Positions 1-6,261 are shown, numbered from the stretch's first letter. The stretch is 14,900 nt of DNA from an uncultured Bacilli bacterium (GCA_934162265.1 CAKPHZ010000029.1:1-14900); one strand, 5' to 3'. Numbers and translations: made by a program. Notes: generated by a model not told the origin, from the letters alone.

Positions 1-2
1 GC

Positions 3-174
3 AACAAAGTTAACAAAGAAAAACTAGGCTTTATAATACCTAGAGAGGATTTTTTAATTAAAACTGTCAAACTCGGGAAACTGCAATAACCCATTTAACT
101 GCCCTCATGGTAGACCAACAATTATTGAATTTACTATTTATGAATTAGAAAAAATGTTCAAAAGAAGTTTATAA
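3..174 (+). pseudogene. mutL: 3' end of mutL (DNA mismatch repair protein MutL), apparently frameshifted
   Basis: This is the C-terminal end of MutL, the mismatch-repair ATPase/endonuclease; the rest lies upstream of the window. The frame starting at position 58 gives the MutL signature CPHGRPTIIEF followed by YELEKMFKRSL and a TAA stop at 172-174. That frame is closed upstream by a TAA at 55-57. The frame open from position 3 reads KLGFIIPREDFLIK and stops at 87-89. Removing one A from the A4 run at 60-63 joins the two frames into one MutL-like tail (EDFLIKLSN running into NNPFNCPHGRP). I therefore read a +1 frameshift, which would remove the CPHGRP metal-site motif and the last residues. 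It may be a true mutation or an assembly error in a homopolymer. Identification of the tail as MutL is firm; the cause of the frameshift is unknown. Confidence 0.8.
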
Positions 175-198
175 AAGTTGTAAGAACTTCTTTTTTTT
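160..198 (+). terminator. Rho-independent terminator of mutL
   Basis: AAAAGAAGTT at 160-169 pairs perfectly with AACTTCTTTT at 185-194 around a 15-base loop, and a run of T follows to 198. The left arm lies inside the last codons of mutL. Confidence 0.7.
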
Positions 199-206
199 GC
201 TATAAT
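178..206 (+). promoter_or_regulatory. Sigma-A-type promoter for the 230-2060 pair
   Basis: A -35 TTGTAA (178-183), a 17-base spacer and a -10 TATAAT (201-206), with an upstream TG at 198-199 making an extended -10. It lies within the preceding terminator and 24 bases before the ATG at 230, which has the ribosome site GGAAGGTG. Confidence 0.7.
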
Positions 207-229
207 GAAACAAGAATGGAAGGTGTAAA

Positions 230-1126
230 ATGAACGGAAAAGTATTAAAGGTAGTAGAATATAATTTAAGTTTTGGAGCAACTGATCACTATATCAATGT
301 ATATGGAGTATTTCGCTACAAAAAAAATAACAATCTTTATATTATTTATTCAGATACCAATCCTACATATAACTATATTTCCTATGGAAGTAGCTATATC
401 AAAAACAATTCTATATTATCCTTAGCAACTACAAAAAAAGAAGAGGAAGAAATTGTTAAAGAATACATCTTTAAAACAATTCACCAAGAACCTACAGAAG
501 AGTTTGAAAATATTTCTTTAGATACAATTGAAGAAATAGAAATTATTGGTTCAAATAAAATAGAAGTAAAAGAAGATGTTTTAAAAAGCTTAATTAATTT
601 AACTATACCTAAACCAAAAAAGGAAGAAATAGAAACCCAAAGTATAAAGCCCAAGAAGAAAAAATTTCACAAAATAACTTTTCTTTTATTAATTATTTTA
701 ATAGGTGGAAGTATTTATTTCTTCATGACAAAAAAGAATACAAAAACAAGTGAAGTAAAAGATACAGTTAAAACATTTATTTGCACCAAAGAATACCAAA
801 GCAATACCCTAGATGCAACAGTAAAAGAGGAAAATACTTACCATTTCTCTCTTCAGGAAGAATTAGAATATATCGAAGGAACAAAACAGTATCAATTTTC
901 TTCTAAAGATTCCTATCAAGATTTTATTCAAGAAGGAACTTTTAATAAATATATCGAAAAAGATGAAGAGAACAGCTCTTTCTCCCAAGACGAGAAAAAC
1001 AATACATTTAAAACAACTTTAAAAACGACGATAGATTCTAGCTATAACAAACCAACAAATTACGAAGAAGCACTAACACGTGAAAAAGAAGATGGCTACT
1101 CATGTCAAGAAAGATTAGGACAATAA
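230..1126 (+). CDS. Unknown single-TM protein with a disulfide-type extracellular domain
   Basis: I do not recognise a named family. The 298-residue protein has three parts. The first is an N-terminal domain of about 140 residues with no signal peptide, presumably cytoplasmic. The second is a lysine-rich stop-transfer stretch followed by one hydrophobic segment at about residues 149-166. The third is an extracytoplasmic C-terminal domain of about 130 residues holding two cysteines, one just after the membrane (FICTKEY) and one near the end (YSCQERL), which could form a disulfide. The outer part, starting CTKEY and rich in polar residues, recalls small DUF1307/YehR-type lipoprotein domains of Firmicutes, but that is a weak impression. 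The start at 230 is supported by GGAAGGTG and the promoter at 178-206. It ends one base before holA, so the two are cotranscribed; no functional link to replication is evident. Confidence 0.75.
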   Translation: MNGKVLKVVEYNLSFGATDHYINVYGVFRYKKNNNLYIIYSDTNPTYNYISYGSSYIKNNSILSLATTKKEEEEIVKEYIFKTIHQEPTEEFENISLDTIEEIEIIGSNKIEVKEDVLKSLINLTIPKPKKEEIETQSIKPKKKKFHKITFLLLIILIGGSIYFFMTKKNTKTSEVKDTVKTFICTKEYQSNTLDATVKEENTYHFSLQEELEYIEGTKQYQFSSKDSYQDFIQEGTFNKYIEKDEENSSFSQDEKNNTFKTTLKTTIDSSYNKPTNYEEALTREKEDGYSCQERLGQ

Positions 1127-1127
1127 T

Positions 1128-2060
1128 ATGGAAAATTTTTATGTAATATATGGAATAAATAAAGGATTAATCAAAGAAGAAACCAAAAAGATTATAAATT
1201 CTCTAAAAGATACAGATATAATAAAATATGATATGGCAAATACATTAATAGAAGATGTAATTGAAGATGCTTCAACTGTAAATCTATTTAATAAGAAAAA
1301 AATTATTATTTTAGAAGACTGTTACTTCTTAGGAGCCAATAAGACAATTGACAATCTAGAAAAATTAGAACAATATATAGAACATTATAATTCTGATAGT
1401 TATTTAATTTTTATCTGTAATGCTGAAAAATTAGATTCTAGAAAAAAAATGAATAAATTATTATCTCATCACAAAGTAATAGAAGCAAACAAAGTAGACA
1501 AAGCTTTTCTAACCAAACATATCAATAATAAATTAAAAGAAGATGGTTATGAAATGGATGACATTAATTTCTTTTTAGAAAGAGTAGGGACAAACTTAAA
1601 CAATATTGATAATGAATTAGACAAGTTAAAAATGTATACATTAGAAACCAAAAAAATTACTAACGAGGACATTACTAAAACAACTACTAAGGTATTAGAA
1701 GAAGAAATTTTTTCTCTAACAGATGCTATCATTCTAAAAGATACTAAAAAAGCACTAGAATTATTAGATAGTTTTTTAAATCAAAGCTACGATGAAATTC
1801 AAATTATCCTTTTATTAGCCAATCAATTTCATTTTTTATTTCAAGTAAAAAGGCTGATAAACAAAAATAAATCAGAATCAGAAATAGCCAAAATCTTAGA
1901 AGTAAATCCATATCGAGTAAAATATAGCATTAAAAAAATTTATTCTTATTCTGAAGGCATGATTTTAGAAAACATCAAGAAATTAGCAAAAATTGACCAC
2001 GACATAAAACTAGGAAAAATGGATAAAAACTTAGCTTTAAAATTATTTATTCTTCATTAA
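1128..2060 (+). CDS. holA: DNA polymerase III subunit delta
   Basis: This is the delta subunit of the clamp loader, which opens the beta sliding clamp during replication. The 310-residue length is normal for Firmicutes HolA. Family features visible are the start (NFYVIYGINKGLI), the domain I pattern with NLFNKKKIIILEDCYFL at about residues 52-68, YLIFICNAEKLDSRKKMNK at about 92-110, and the domain III helices ending in HDIKLGKMDKNLALKLFI. The FNKKKIIIL segment corresponds to the beta-clamp-contacting region. It is expressed from the promoter upstream of the 230 gene, one base after that gene's stop, and ends at a strong terminator. In many Firmicutes rpsT lies next to holA; here the next genes are the spoIIA pair. 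Confidence 0.95.
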   Translation: MENFYVIYGINKGLIKEETKKIINSLKDTDIIKYDMANTLIEDVIEDASTVNLFNKKKIIILEDCYFLGANKTIDNLEKLEQYIEHYNSDSYLIFICNAEKLDSRKKMNKLLSHHKVIEANKVDKAFLTKHINNKLKEDGYEMDDINFFLERVGTNLNNIDNELDKLKMYTLETKKITNEDITKTTTKVLEEEIFSLTDAIILKDTKKALELLDSFLNQSYDEIQIILLLANQFHFLFQVKRLINKNKSESEIAKILEVNPYRVKYSIKKIYSYSEGMILENIKKLAKIDHDIKLGKMDKNLALKLFILH

Positions 2061-2115
2061 AAAATACTAAAAAAGAAGTAGAACAAATGAACTATTTCAA
2101 AATTAGTATTTTTTT
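2061..2115 (+). terminator. Rho-independent terminator of holA
   Basis: AAAATACTAA (2061-2070) pairs with TTAGTATTTT (2103-2112). An inner stem, GAAGTAG with CTATTTC (one G-U pair), extends the hairpin. A T run follows to 2115. Confidence 0.8.
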
Positions 2116-2133
2116 CACTTTTTAGCAAAAAAA

Positions 2134-2163
2134 GAAGGATTTTTCCTCATCAACAAAGAATAA
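2134..2163 (+). promoter_or_regulatory. Sigma-H-like promoter upstream of spoIIAA-sigF
   Basis: GAAGGATTT (2134-2142) and AAAGAATAA (2155-2163), separated by 12 bases, match the sigma-H consensus as I recall it (RnAGGAwww, 11-12 bases, RnnGAATww) at every fixed position. In B. subtilis spoIIA is transcribed by sigma-H with Spo0A. The predicted leader to the spoIIAA start at 2283 would be about 110 bases. The sequence match is seen; use by sigma-H is inference. Confidence 0.55.
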
Positions 2164-2217
2164 TATAAGTAGAAGGAAAATATTTGTCAAATAATAGAAG
2201 ATGAAAAAAATAACTAG

Positions 2218-2245
2218 TATTGTCGAATTGCTTTCTTCAACAATA
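2218..2245 (+). promoter_or_regulatory. Inverted pair of Spo0A-box-like sites before spoIIAA
   Basis: TGTCGAA at 2221-2227 is a perfect 0A box, and TTCAACA at 2236-2242 is an inverted copy with one mismatch (TGTTGAA). Together TATTGTCGAA (2218-2227) and TTCAACAATA (2236-2245) form a 10-base inverted repeat with one mismatch and an 8-base gap. A third box-like sequence, TGTCAAA, is at 2185-2191. They lie downstream of the sigma-H-like promoter, so they could act at a second promoter nearer the gene, or the repeat could fold in the leader RNA. Confidence 0.45.
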
Positions 2246-2282
2246 TTTTTGTGATAAATTAAAATAGCAAAGGGTGAATTAA

Positions 2283-2588
2283 ATGTTAAAAATCAGTACA
2301 GAATATCGAAAAGGAGTATTTTTCGTAAGAATAATAGGGAGGTATGATAATGGGAGTAAAATAAAAGAAATACTAGATATTATTGATGAATTAGGAATTA
2401 GTAACATCGTATTCAATTTAAAAAAACTAGATTTTCTTTCCATAGAACAAATCAAAGAAATCTATAATTTTAAAGAAAATAGAAAAGAAAAAAATTTATT
2501 CATTATCTACAATCAAAGAAAAAGTAGGTTATTTAAAAATTTTCTTCCCAATCTAGATAAAGAATTAGATGTATTTTCTTATCTCTAG
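2283..2588 (+). CDS. spoIIAA: SpoIIAA-like STAS-domain protein (anti-sigma-F factor antagonist), degenerate
   Basis: This 101-residue protein is a single STAS domain of the SpoIIAA type. In the classical pathway unphosphorylated SpoIIAA releases sigma-F from the anti-sigma kinase SpoIIAB in the forespore. The fold pattern is visible (VRIIGRYDNGSKIKEILDII, then IVFNLKKLDFLSIEQIKEI, then NLFIIY), and the gene sits immediately before sigF. The key loop is not conserved: where B. subtilis has FMDSSGLG with phospho-Ser58, this protein has FLSIEQIK, so the phosphorylated Ser aligns with Ile. Length is slightly under the usual 115 or so residues. The start at 2283 follows AAAGGGTG. spoIIAB, normally the next gene, is absent. 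Alternatives are another STAS regulator, but position and fold favour a diverged SpoIIAA. Confidence 0.75.
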   Translation: MLKISTEYRKGVFFVRIIGRYDNGSKIKEILDIIDELGISNIVFNLKKLDFLSIEQIKEIYNFKENRKEKNLFIIYNQRKSRLFKNFLPNLDKELDVFSYL

Positions 2589-2625
2589 AATAAATTGATC
2601 TAGATAATGACAAGAAGGGTTTTTT

Positions 2626-3306
2626 ATGAATGATACAATATTACTTAATTTGATCAAAGAAAATAAAGGATTAATTTGTTCAATCATTAATAAATACACC
2701 AAATATTATGAATTCGATGACTTATATCAAGTAAGTATAATTGGCATAATGAAAGCATATAAAAATTTTGATGCAAGCAAAAATGTAAAACTAACAACTT
2801 ATATGTATAAACATATTCTAGGAGAAGTATTAGCCTATGTTAAAAAATCTAATTTTGTTAAAGTATCAAGAGACTATTATAGCTTATACAAAAAAATCTT
2901 AGAAGCTAGAACTTTATTGACACAAAAATTAATGAAAGAACCTAGTACTACAGAATTATCCCTTTTTTTAGAAATAGAAGAAGATTTAATTAATGATGTG
3001 ATTAAATGCCAAGCCAGTGTAAAAAGTCTCGATGAAGTAATTATGGAAGACGGAAAGAAACTAACATTACTAGATAAAATCGCTGATCACTATTCAGATA
3101 GCGAACAATATCTAGAAAGTATTTCCTTACAAGAAGGACTAAAATCCTTAACAAATGAAGAATACGAATTAATCAATTTAAGATACTTTGAAGACAAAAC
3201 CCAGAGTGAAATAGCTAAATTTTTTGGTACAAATCAAGTCCAAATCTCTAGAAATGAGAAAAAAATACTAAAAAAATTAAAAAATAACCTTTGTAAACCC
3301 TTATAA
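2626..3306 (+). CDS. sigF: RNA polymerase forespore sigma factor, sigma-F type
   Basis: This is a group 3 sigma-70 factor of the sigma-F/B/G family, expected to direct early forespore transcription. It has 226 residues against about 255 in B. subtilis. Region 2 is DDLYQVSIIGIMKAYKNFD through KLTTYMYKHILGEVLAYV (about residues 33-72), followed by the family marker VKVSR. Region 3 follows, then region 4 with TLLDKIAD and RYFEDKTQSEIAKFFGTNQVQISRNEKKILKKLK. The segment QVQISRxEKKILK closely matches sigma-F rather than sigma-G. In region 2.4 the usual RFIRDDG is AYVKKSN, a clear divergence. It follows spoIIAA by 37 bases with AGAAGGG before the ATG, with no room for spoIIAB. SpoVA genes follow after one inserted regulator, as in the spoIIA-spoVA order of Bacillus. 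Sigma-G is the less likely alternative. Confidence 0.85.
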   Translation: MNDTILLNLIKENKGLICSIINKYTKYYEFDDLYQVSIIGIMKAYKNFDASKNVKLTTYMYKHILGEVLAYVKKSNFVKVSRDYYSLYKKILEARTLLTQKLMKEPSTTELSLFLEIEEDLINDVIKCQASVKSLDEVIMEDGKKLTLLDKIADHYSDSEQYLESISLQEGLKSLTNEEYELINLRYFEDKTQSEIAKFFGTNQVQISRNEKKILKKLKNNLCKPL

Positions 3307-3324
3307 AATAAGGAATTCATAAAA

Positions 3325-3345
3325 ATGTAACCGAATTGGTTACAT
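3325..3345. promoter_or_regulatory. 21-base palindrome between sigF and the XRE gene, candidate operator
   Basis: ATGTAACC (3325-3332) and GGTTACAT (3338-3345) are perfect inverted arms around GAATT. No T run follows on the plus strand, so it is not a good terminator for sigF. It lies 46 bases before the XRE regulator start, fitting an autoregulatory operator. I saw no second copy in the window. On the minus strand it could act as a terminator, but no minus-strand gene precedes it. Confidence 0.4.
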
Positions 3346-3391
3346 AAAAAAACTTGATTTTGTGAGAAAATAAAAATTAGGTGATGAACAG

Positions 3392-3646
3392 ATGGGGACA
3401 ACACATAGAAGAAATGAAGATGTTTACGAAATTATTGCAGCAAATATTAAAAAATACCGTAAGGAAGCAAAGATTACACAAGCTGAACTCGCTGATAGAG
3501 CACATTACTCACATGAGTTCATAAGAAGAATCGAAGCTCCCAATGGAAAAAAGTATTTCTCAGTAGATACTTTAGTACAAATCGCAAATGTTTTAGGAAT
3601 CAATCTTGAAACATTAGTAAAAGGAATAGACAATGAAGAAAAATAG
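3392..3646 (+). CDS. XRE-family helix-turn-helix transcriptional regulator
   Basis: This 84-residue protein is one HTH_3 (Cro/C1, XRE) DNA-binding domain with short tails and no ligand or protease domain. Residues about 14-70 show the five-helix pattern: IAANIKKYRKEAKITQAELA, then YSHEFIRRIEAP as recognition helix, then FSVDTLVQIANVLGINLETL. The start at 3392 has AGGTGAT six bases upstream. It is bounded by a palindrome upstream and its own terminator downstream, so it is probably monocistronic. It occupies the place of spoVAA and spoVAB in the Bacillus spoIIA-spoVA order. A role in sporulation is possible from position only. Its target is unknown; the palindrome at 3325-3345 is the obvious candidate. 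Confidence 0.85.
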   Translation: MGTTHRRNEDVYEIIAANIKKYRKEAKITQAELADRAHYSHEFIRRIEAPNGKKYFSVDTLVQIANVLGINLETLVKGIDNEEK

Positions 3647-3664
3647 ACTTCATTGTTTTATTTT
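3630..3664 (+). terminator. Rho-independent terminator of the XRE gene
   Basis: ACAATGAAG (3630-3638) pairs with CTTCATTGT (3648-3656) around a 9-base loop that contains the stop codon, followed by TTTATTTT. It separates this gene from the spoVA genes, which therefore need their own promoter. Confidence 0.75.
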
Positions 3665-3665
3665 G

Positions 3666-3695
3666 GTATAAAAAAGAAAAGAAAAACCCATATTA
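3666..3695 (+). promoter_or_regulatory. Sigma-G-like promoter of spoVAC-spoVAD-spoVAE
   Basis: GTATA (3666-3670), 18 bases, then CATATTA (3689-3695) fit the forespore sigma-G pattern as I recall it (GnATR, about 18 bases, CATnnTA). spoVA is a sigma-G operon in B. subtilis. The predicted transcript would start close to the ribosome site GGTG at 3701-3704, so the leader would be very short. Confidence 0.6.
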
Positions 3696-3709
3696 TAAAT
3701 GGTGAAAAT

Positions 3710-4150
3710 ATGAAAAATCAAGAATATCAAGAATTTATTAAAAAGTATACTCCTAAACCAAAAATAGCAAAAAATGGATCAATAGCATTTCTAGTCGGAG
3801 GACTTCTTGGTCTTTTTAGTGAAATACTTCTAGAAATTTACATGTTTCTCTTGCATTTACCCAGAAAAGAATCAGGAGTATTAGTTATTTTAACTCTTAT
3901 TGTAATTGCCTCTATTTTAACAGCTTTTGGCATATTTGATATTTTAGTAACAAAAGTAAAAAGCGCTCTAATTATCCCAATTACAGGATTTGCTCACTCT
4001 ATAACATCAGCAGCATTAGAATATAAAACAGAAGGATTAGTCCTAGGAATAGGAGCAAATATTTTCAAATTAGCAGGAACAGTAATTTTATACGGTGTTG
4101 TAGCTGTTTATTTATTTGGAATATTAAGAATATTAATTATGGGAGGATAA
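3710..4150 (+). CDS. spoVAC: Stage V sporulation protein AC
   Basis: SpoVAC is an inner-membrane protein of the SpoVA channel that moves calcium-dipicolinate into the forespore and out during germination; the Bacillus protein behaves as a mechanosensitive channel. The 146 residues begin MKNQEYQEFIKKYTPKPK; the YTPKPK motif just before the first membrane segment is typical. Hydrophobic segments lie at about residues 24-47, 56-80, 88-104 and 112-142, with LIIPITGFAHSITSAALEYKTEG conserved in the family. The frame is open 19 codons further upstream to an ATG at 3653, but that overlaps the XRE terminator. The ATG at 3710 has GGTG five bases before it and matches the family's N-terminus, so I chose it. 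It is the first gene of the operon and ends one base before spoVAD. Confidence 0.92.
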   Translation: MKNQEYQEFIKKYTPKPKIAKNGSIAFLVGGLLGLFSEILLEIYMFLLHLPRKESGVLVILTLIVIASILTAFGIFDILVTKVKSALIIPITGFAHSITSAALEYKTEGLVLGIGANIFKLAGTVILYGVVAVYLFGILRILIMGG

Positions 4151-4151
4151 A

Positions 4152-5147
4152 ATGACAACAACTTATAAAAATGTATTTATTAAAGAAACTGCTACACATG
4201 CAGGGATATATGAAGCAAATGGACCATTAAAAAAATATTTTGATAAAACTTACACAAAAGATTTATATTTTGGAGAAAAAAGTTGGGAAAAAGCTGAAAT
4301 TAAGTTGTTAAAGGATACCATTACTACATTATTAAAAAAATCAAGAAAAAAAGAATCTGAAATTGATTTAATTATTTCTGGAGATTTAATCAATCAAATT
4401 GCATCAAGTAACTATGCCATAAGAGAATTTGATATTCCCTTTTTAGGAATTTATAATGCTTGTGCCACCAGTAGTGAAGGAATGATTATCGCTGCAAATT
4501 TTATTGAAGGCAAAAAAGCAAAAAATTGTATCGTTTCAACAGTAAGTCACAATACCGCTGCCGAAAAACAATATCGAAACCCGACAGAGTATGGAACACC
4601 AAAACCAGAAACTTCAACATTTACAGCAACAGGTGGAGCAGCTATTCTTTTAACGAATGAAAAAACAAAAGTAAAAATAGAATCCTCTACCATAGGAAAA
4701 ATCGTTGATAAAGGCACAAAAGATGTTAATCATATGGGAGCAGTAATGGCACCAGCAGCCGCAGAAACTATATATGAACATTTAACAAAATTAAAACGAA
4801 CTCCCGATTACTATGACTTAATCCTAACTGGAGATTTAGGAAAATATGGAAAAGAAATTTTAATAGAATACTTAAAAAAAGTATACCATCTAGATATTTC
4901 TAAACAATATAACGATTGTGGAACTATGCTATATGATGTCAAAAAACAACCTGTCTTTGCAGGTGGTTCAGGACCAGCATGTAGTGCTCTAGTAAATTTC
5001 AGTTATATCTATCACGAATTAAAAGAAAAGAAGCTAAAACGAGTCCTAATTGTTCCAACGGGAGCATTATTTTCTCCCACTATGTATTTTCAAAAAGAAT
5101 CTCTTCCTGCAATTGCTCATGCAGTAGGTTTGGAGGTAGTGGAATGA
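4152..5147 (+). CDS. spoVAD: Stage V sporulation protein AD
   Basis: SpoVAD is the dipicolinate-binding, peripheral membrane component of the SpoVA complex and has a thiolase-like fold. The 331-residue length is normal. Family segments include the TATHAG-type start (IKETATHAGIYEANGPL), DLIISGDLINQIASSNYAIRE, the NACATSSEGM segment around the thiolase-position Cys, SHNTAAEKQYRNPTEYG, DYYDLILTGDLGKYG, and VFAGGSGPACSALV. It starts two bases after the spoVAC stop, with GGGAGGA upstream as ribosome site, and its last codons overlap the spoVAE start. No essential family segment appears to be missing. Confidence 0.96.
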   Translation: MTTTYKNVFIKETATHAGIYEANGPLKKYFDKTYTKDLYFGEKSWEKAEIKLLKDTITTLLKKSRKKESEIDLIISGDLINQIASSNYAIREFDIPFLGIYNACATSSEGMIIAANFIEGKKAKNCIVSTVSHNTAAEKQYRNPTEYGTPKPETSTFTATGGAAILLTNEKTKVKIESSTIGKIVDKGTKDVNHMGAVMAPAAAETIYEHLTKLKRTPDYYDLILTGDLGKYGKEILIEYLKKVYHLDISKQYNDCGTMLYDVKKQPVFAGGSGPACSALVNFSYIYHELKEKKLKRVLIVPTGALFSPTMYFQKESLPAIAHAVGLEVVE

Positions 5148-5494
5148 TTTATTTAAATTCTTTTCTGTTTTGTGGTACAATTTGTTTGATTTCACAATTG
5201 ATATTAGATAATACTAAACTTACACCAGGACACGTGACATCCTTATTTGTAGTAATAGGTGCATTCTTAGATATTTTTGGTATTTATGACAGATTTGTTT
5301 TATATTGTGGAGCAGGAGCAATTATTCCTATCACATCTTTTGGACATTTATTAATCCATGGAGCAATGGATACTGTAGGAAAAATTGGACCATTAGGCTT
5401 AGCATTTGGAATTTTCAATTTAACTAGTGCTGGAATTAGTATCGCCTTAGTATCAGCATTCATCTTATGCTTATTACTAAAACCCAAACATTAA
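5144..5494 (+). CDS. spoVAE: Stage V sporulation protein AE (SpoVAEb type)
   Basis: SpoVAE(b) is a small membrane protein that completes the conserved SpoVAC-D-Eb core of the dipicolinate channel. The 116 residues are mostly hydrophobic, with four predicted membrane segments. The family segments TPGHVTSLFVVIGAFLDIFGIYD and ITSFGHLLIHGAM are clear. Its ATG overlaps the spoVAD TGA (ATGA), implying translational coupling. SpoVAC and SpoVAE are related folds, visible here in the shared IIPITxFxH motif. The gene ends six bases from the convergent ZIP transporter. spoVAA, spoVAB, spoVAEa and spoVAF of the Bacillus operon are absent here; C, D and Eb are the widely conserved minimum in spore formers. 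Confidence 0.94.
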   Translation: MIYLNSFLFCGTICLISQLILDNTKLTPGHVTSLFVVIGAFLDIFGIYDRFVLYCGAGAIIPITSFGHLLIHGAMDTVGKIGPLGLAFGIFNLTSAGISIALVSAFILCLLLKPKH

Positions 5495-5500
5495 CACATT

Positions 5501-6247
5501 CTAAAAGATAAATTTCAACAACATAAATAAAATTCCTCCACCAAAACAAAATTTAGAAGTTTTTAAATAAGAATACTGAAAAGAAGAGGGGAGTAATTCT
5601 AAAAAAGAAATCGAAAGCATAATCCCAGCAATAGAAGCAAATAATAACCCTAATACAAAATTATTAATAATAGACATTAAAAAGAAATAAGTAATAATTG
5701 CACCAAGTGGTTCAGATAAAGCTGAAACAAGAGTATAGAAAAATGCTTTTGTTTTTTTCTTTGTAGAATAATAAATAGGCACAGAAATAGAAATCCCTTC
5801 AGGAATATTATGTAAAGCTATCGCAATAGCTAAAGAAATACCAAGACTTGTATTTTTTGTTGTAGAAATAAATGTAGCCATTCCTTCAGGAACATTATGT
5901 AAAACAATCGCAATCATCGAAATAATTCCCACTTTAAATAAAGAAGATTGATTACATTCCTTATTTACCTTCTTTCGAATCAAAAAAGAGGCAAATATCC
6001 CTAACATTATAAAACCAAAGACCAAAAGCAAAGTTTTAAAATCAGAAACATACTTTTGAATTAAAGAAATAGACTCTGGAATTAAATCCGTAACAGATAC
6101 ACAAAACATTACCCCACTAGCAAAAGCAAGACTACCAGCTATTAAACGATTAGTATTAGATACTTTAAAAAAAATAGGAAATAACCCTAACATTGTAGAA
6201 AATCCTGCTAATATCGTTAAAAGAAAAGCAATTTCGATAGTATTCAT
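5501..6247 (-). CDS. zupT: ZIP-family divalent metal transporter (ZupT-like)
   Basis: This 248-residue membrane protein belongs to the ZIP family, which imports zinc, iron or manganese. It has about eight hydrophobic segments and the two family signatures HNVPEG (residues 117-122) and HNIPEG (146-151) that form the binuclear metal site in adjacent helices, followed by ALSEPLGA, typical of ZupT. The loop between TM3 and TM4 is short (about residues 91-104, RKKVNKECNQ), without the histidine-rich loop of many ZIPs. The start at 6247 has GGTGAT upstream (plus-strand 6251-6256) and a sigma-A-type promoter. It is convergent with spoVAE and divergent from the radical SAM gene. The metal cannot be assigned from sequence. 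Confidence 0.93.
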   Translation of the reverse strand: MNTIEIAFLLTILAGFSTMLGLFPIFFKVSNTNRLIAGSLAFASGVMFCVSVTDLIPESISLIQKYVSDFKTLLLVFGFIMLGIFASFLIRKKVNKECNQSSLFKVGIISMIAIVLHNVPEGMATFISTTKNTSLGISLAIAIALHNIPEGISISVPIYYSTKKKTKAFFYTLVSALSEPLGAIITYFFLMSIINNFVLGLLFASIAGIMLSISFLELLPSSFQYSYLKTSKFCFGGGILFMLLKFIF

Positions 6248-6261
6248 TATATCACCAATAA

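Noticed and set aside
1547..1732. 61-codon open frame on the minus strand inside holA
   Set aside because: Lies wholly within a certain gene, has no ribosome site and no family features.
2201..2254. 17-codon frame starting MKKITSIVELL upstream of spoIIAA
   Set aside because: No good ribosome site, very short, and overlaps the 0A-box repeat; a leader peptide cannot be supported without conservation data.
3325..3345. Palindrome as a terminator for sigF
   Set aside because: It is followed by A residues rather than T on the plus strand; an operator is the better reading.
3653..3709. Longer start for spoVAC
   Set aside because: The extra 19 residues overlap the XRE terminator and the promoter, have no ribosome site, and do not match the family N-terminus.
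5284..5487. 67-codon open frame on the minus strand inside spoVAE
   Set aside because: Mirror of a conserved membrane-protein gene, with no independent evidence.
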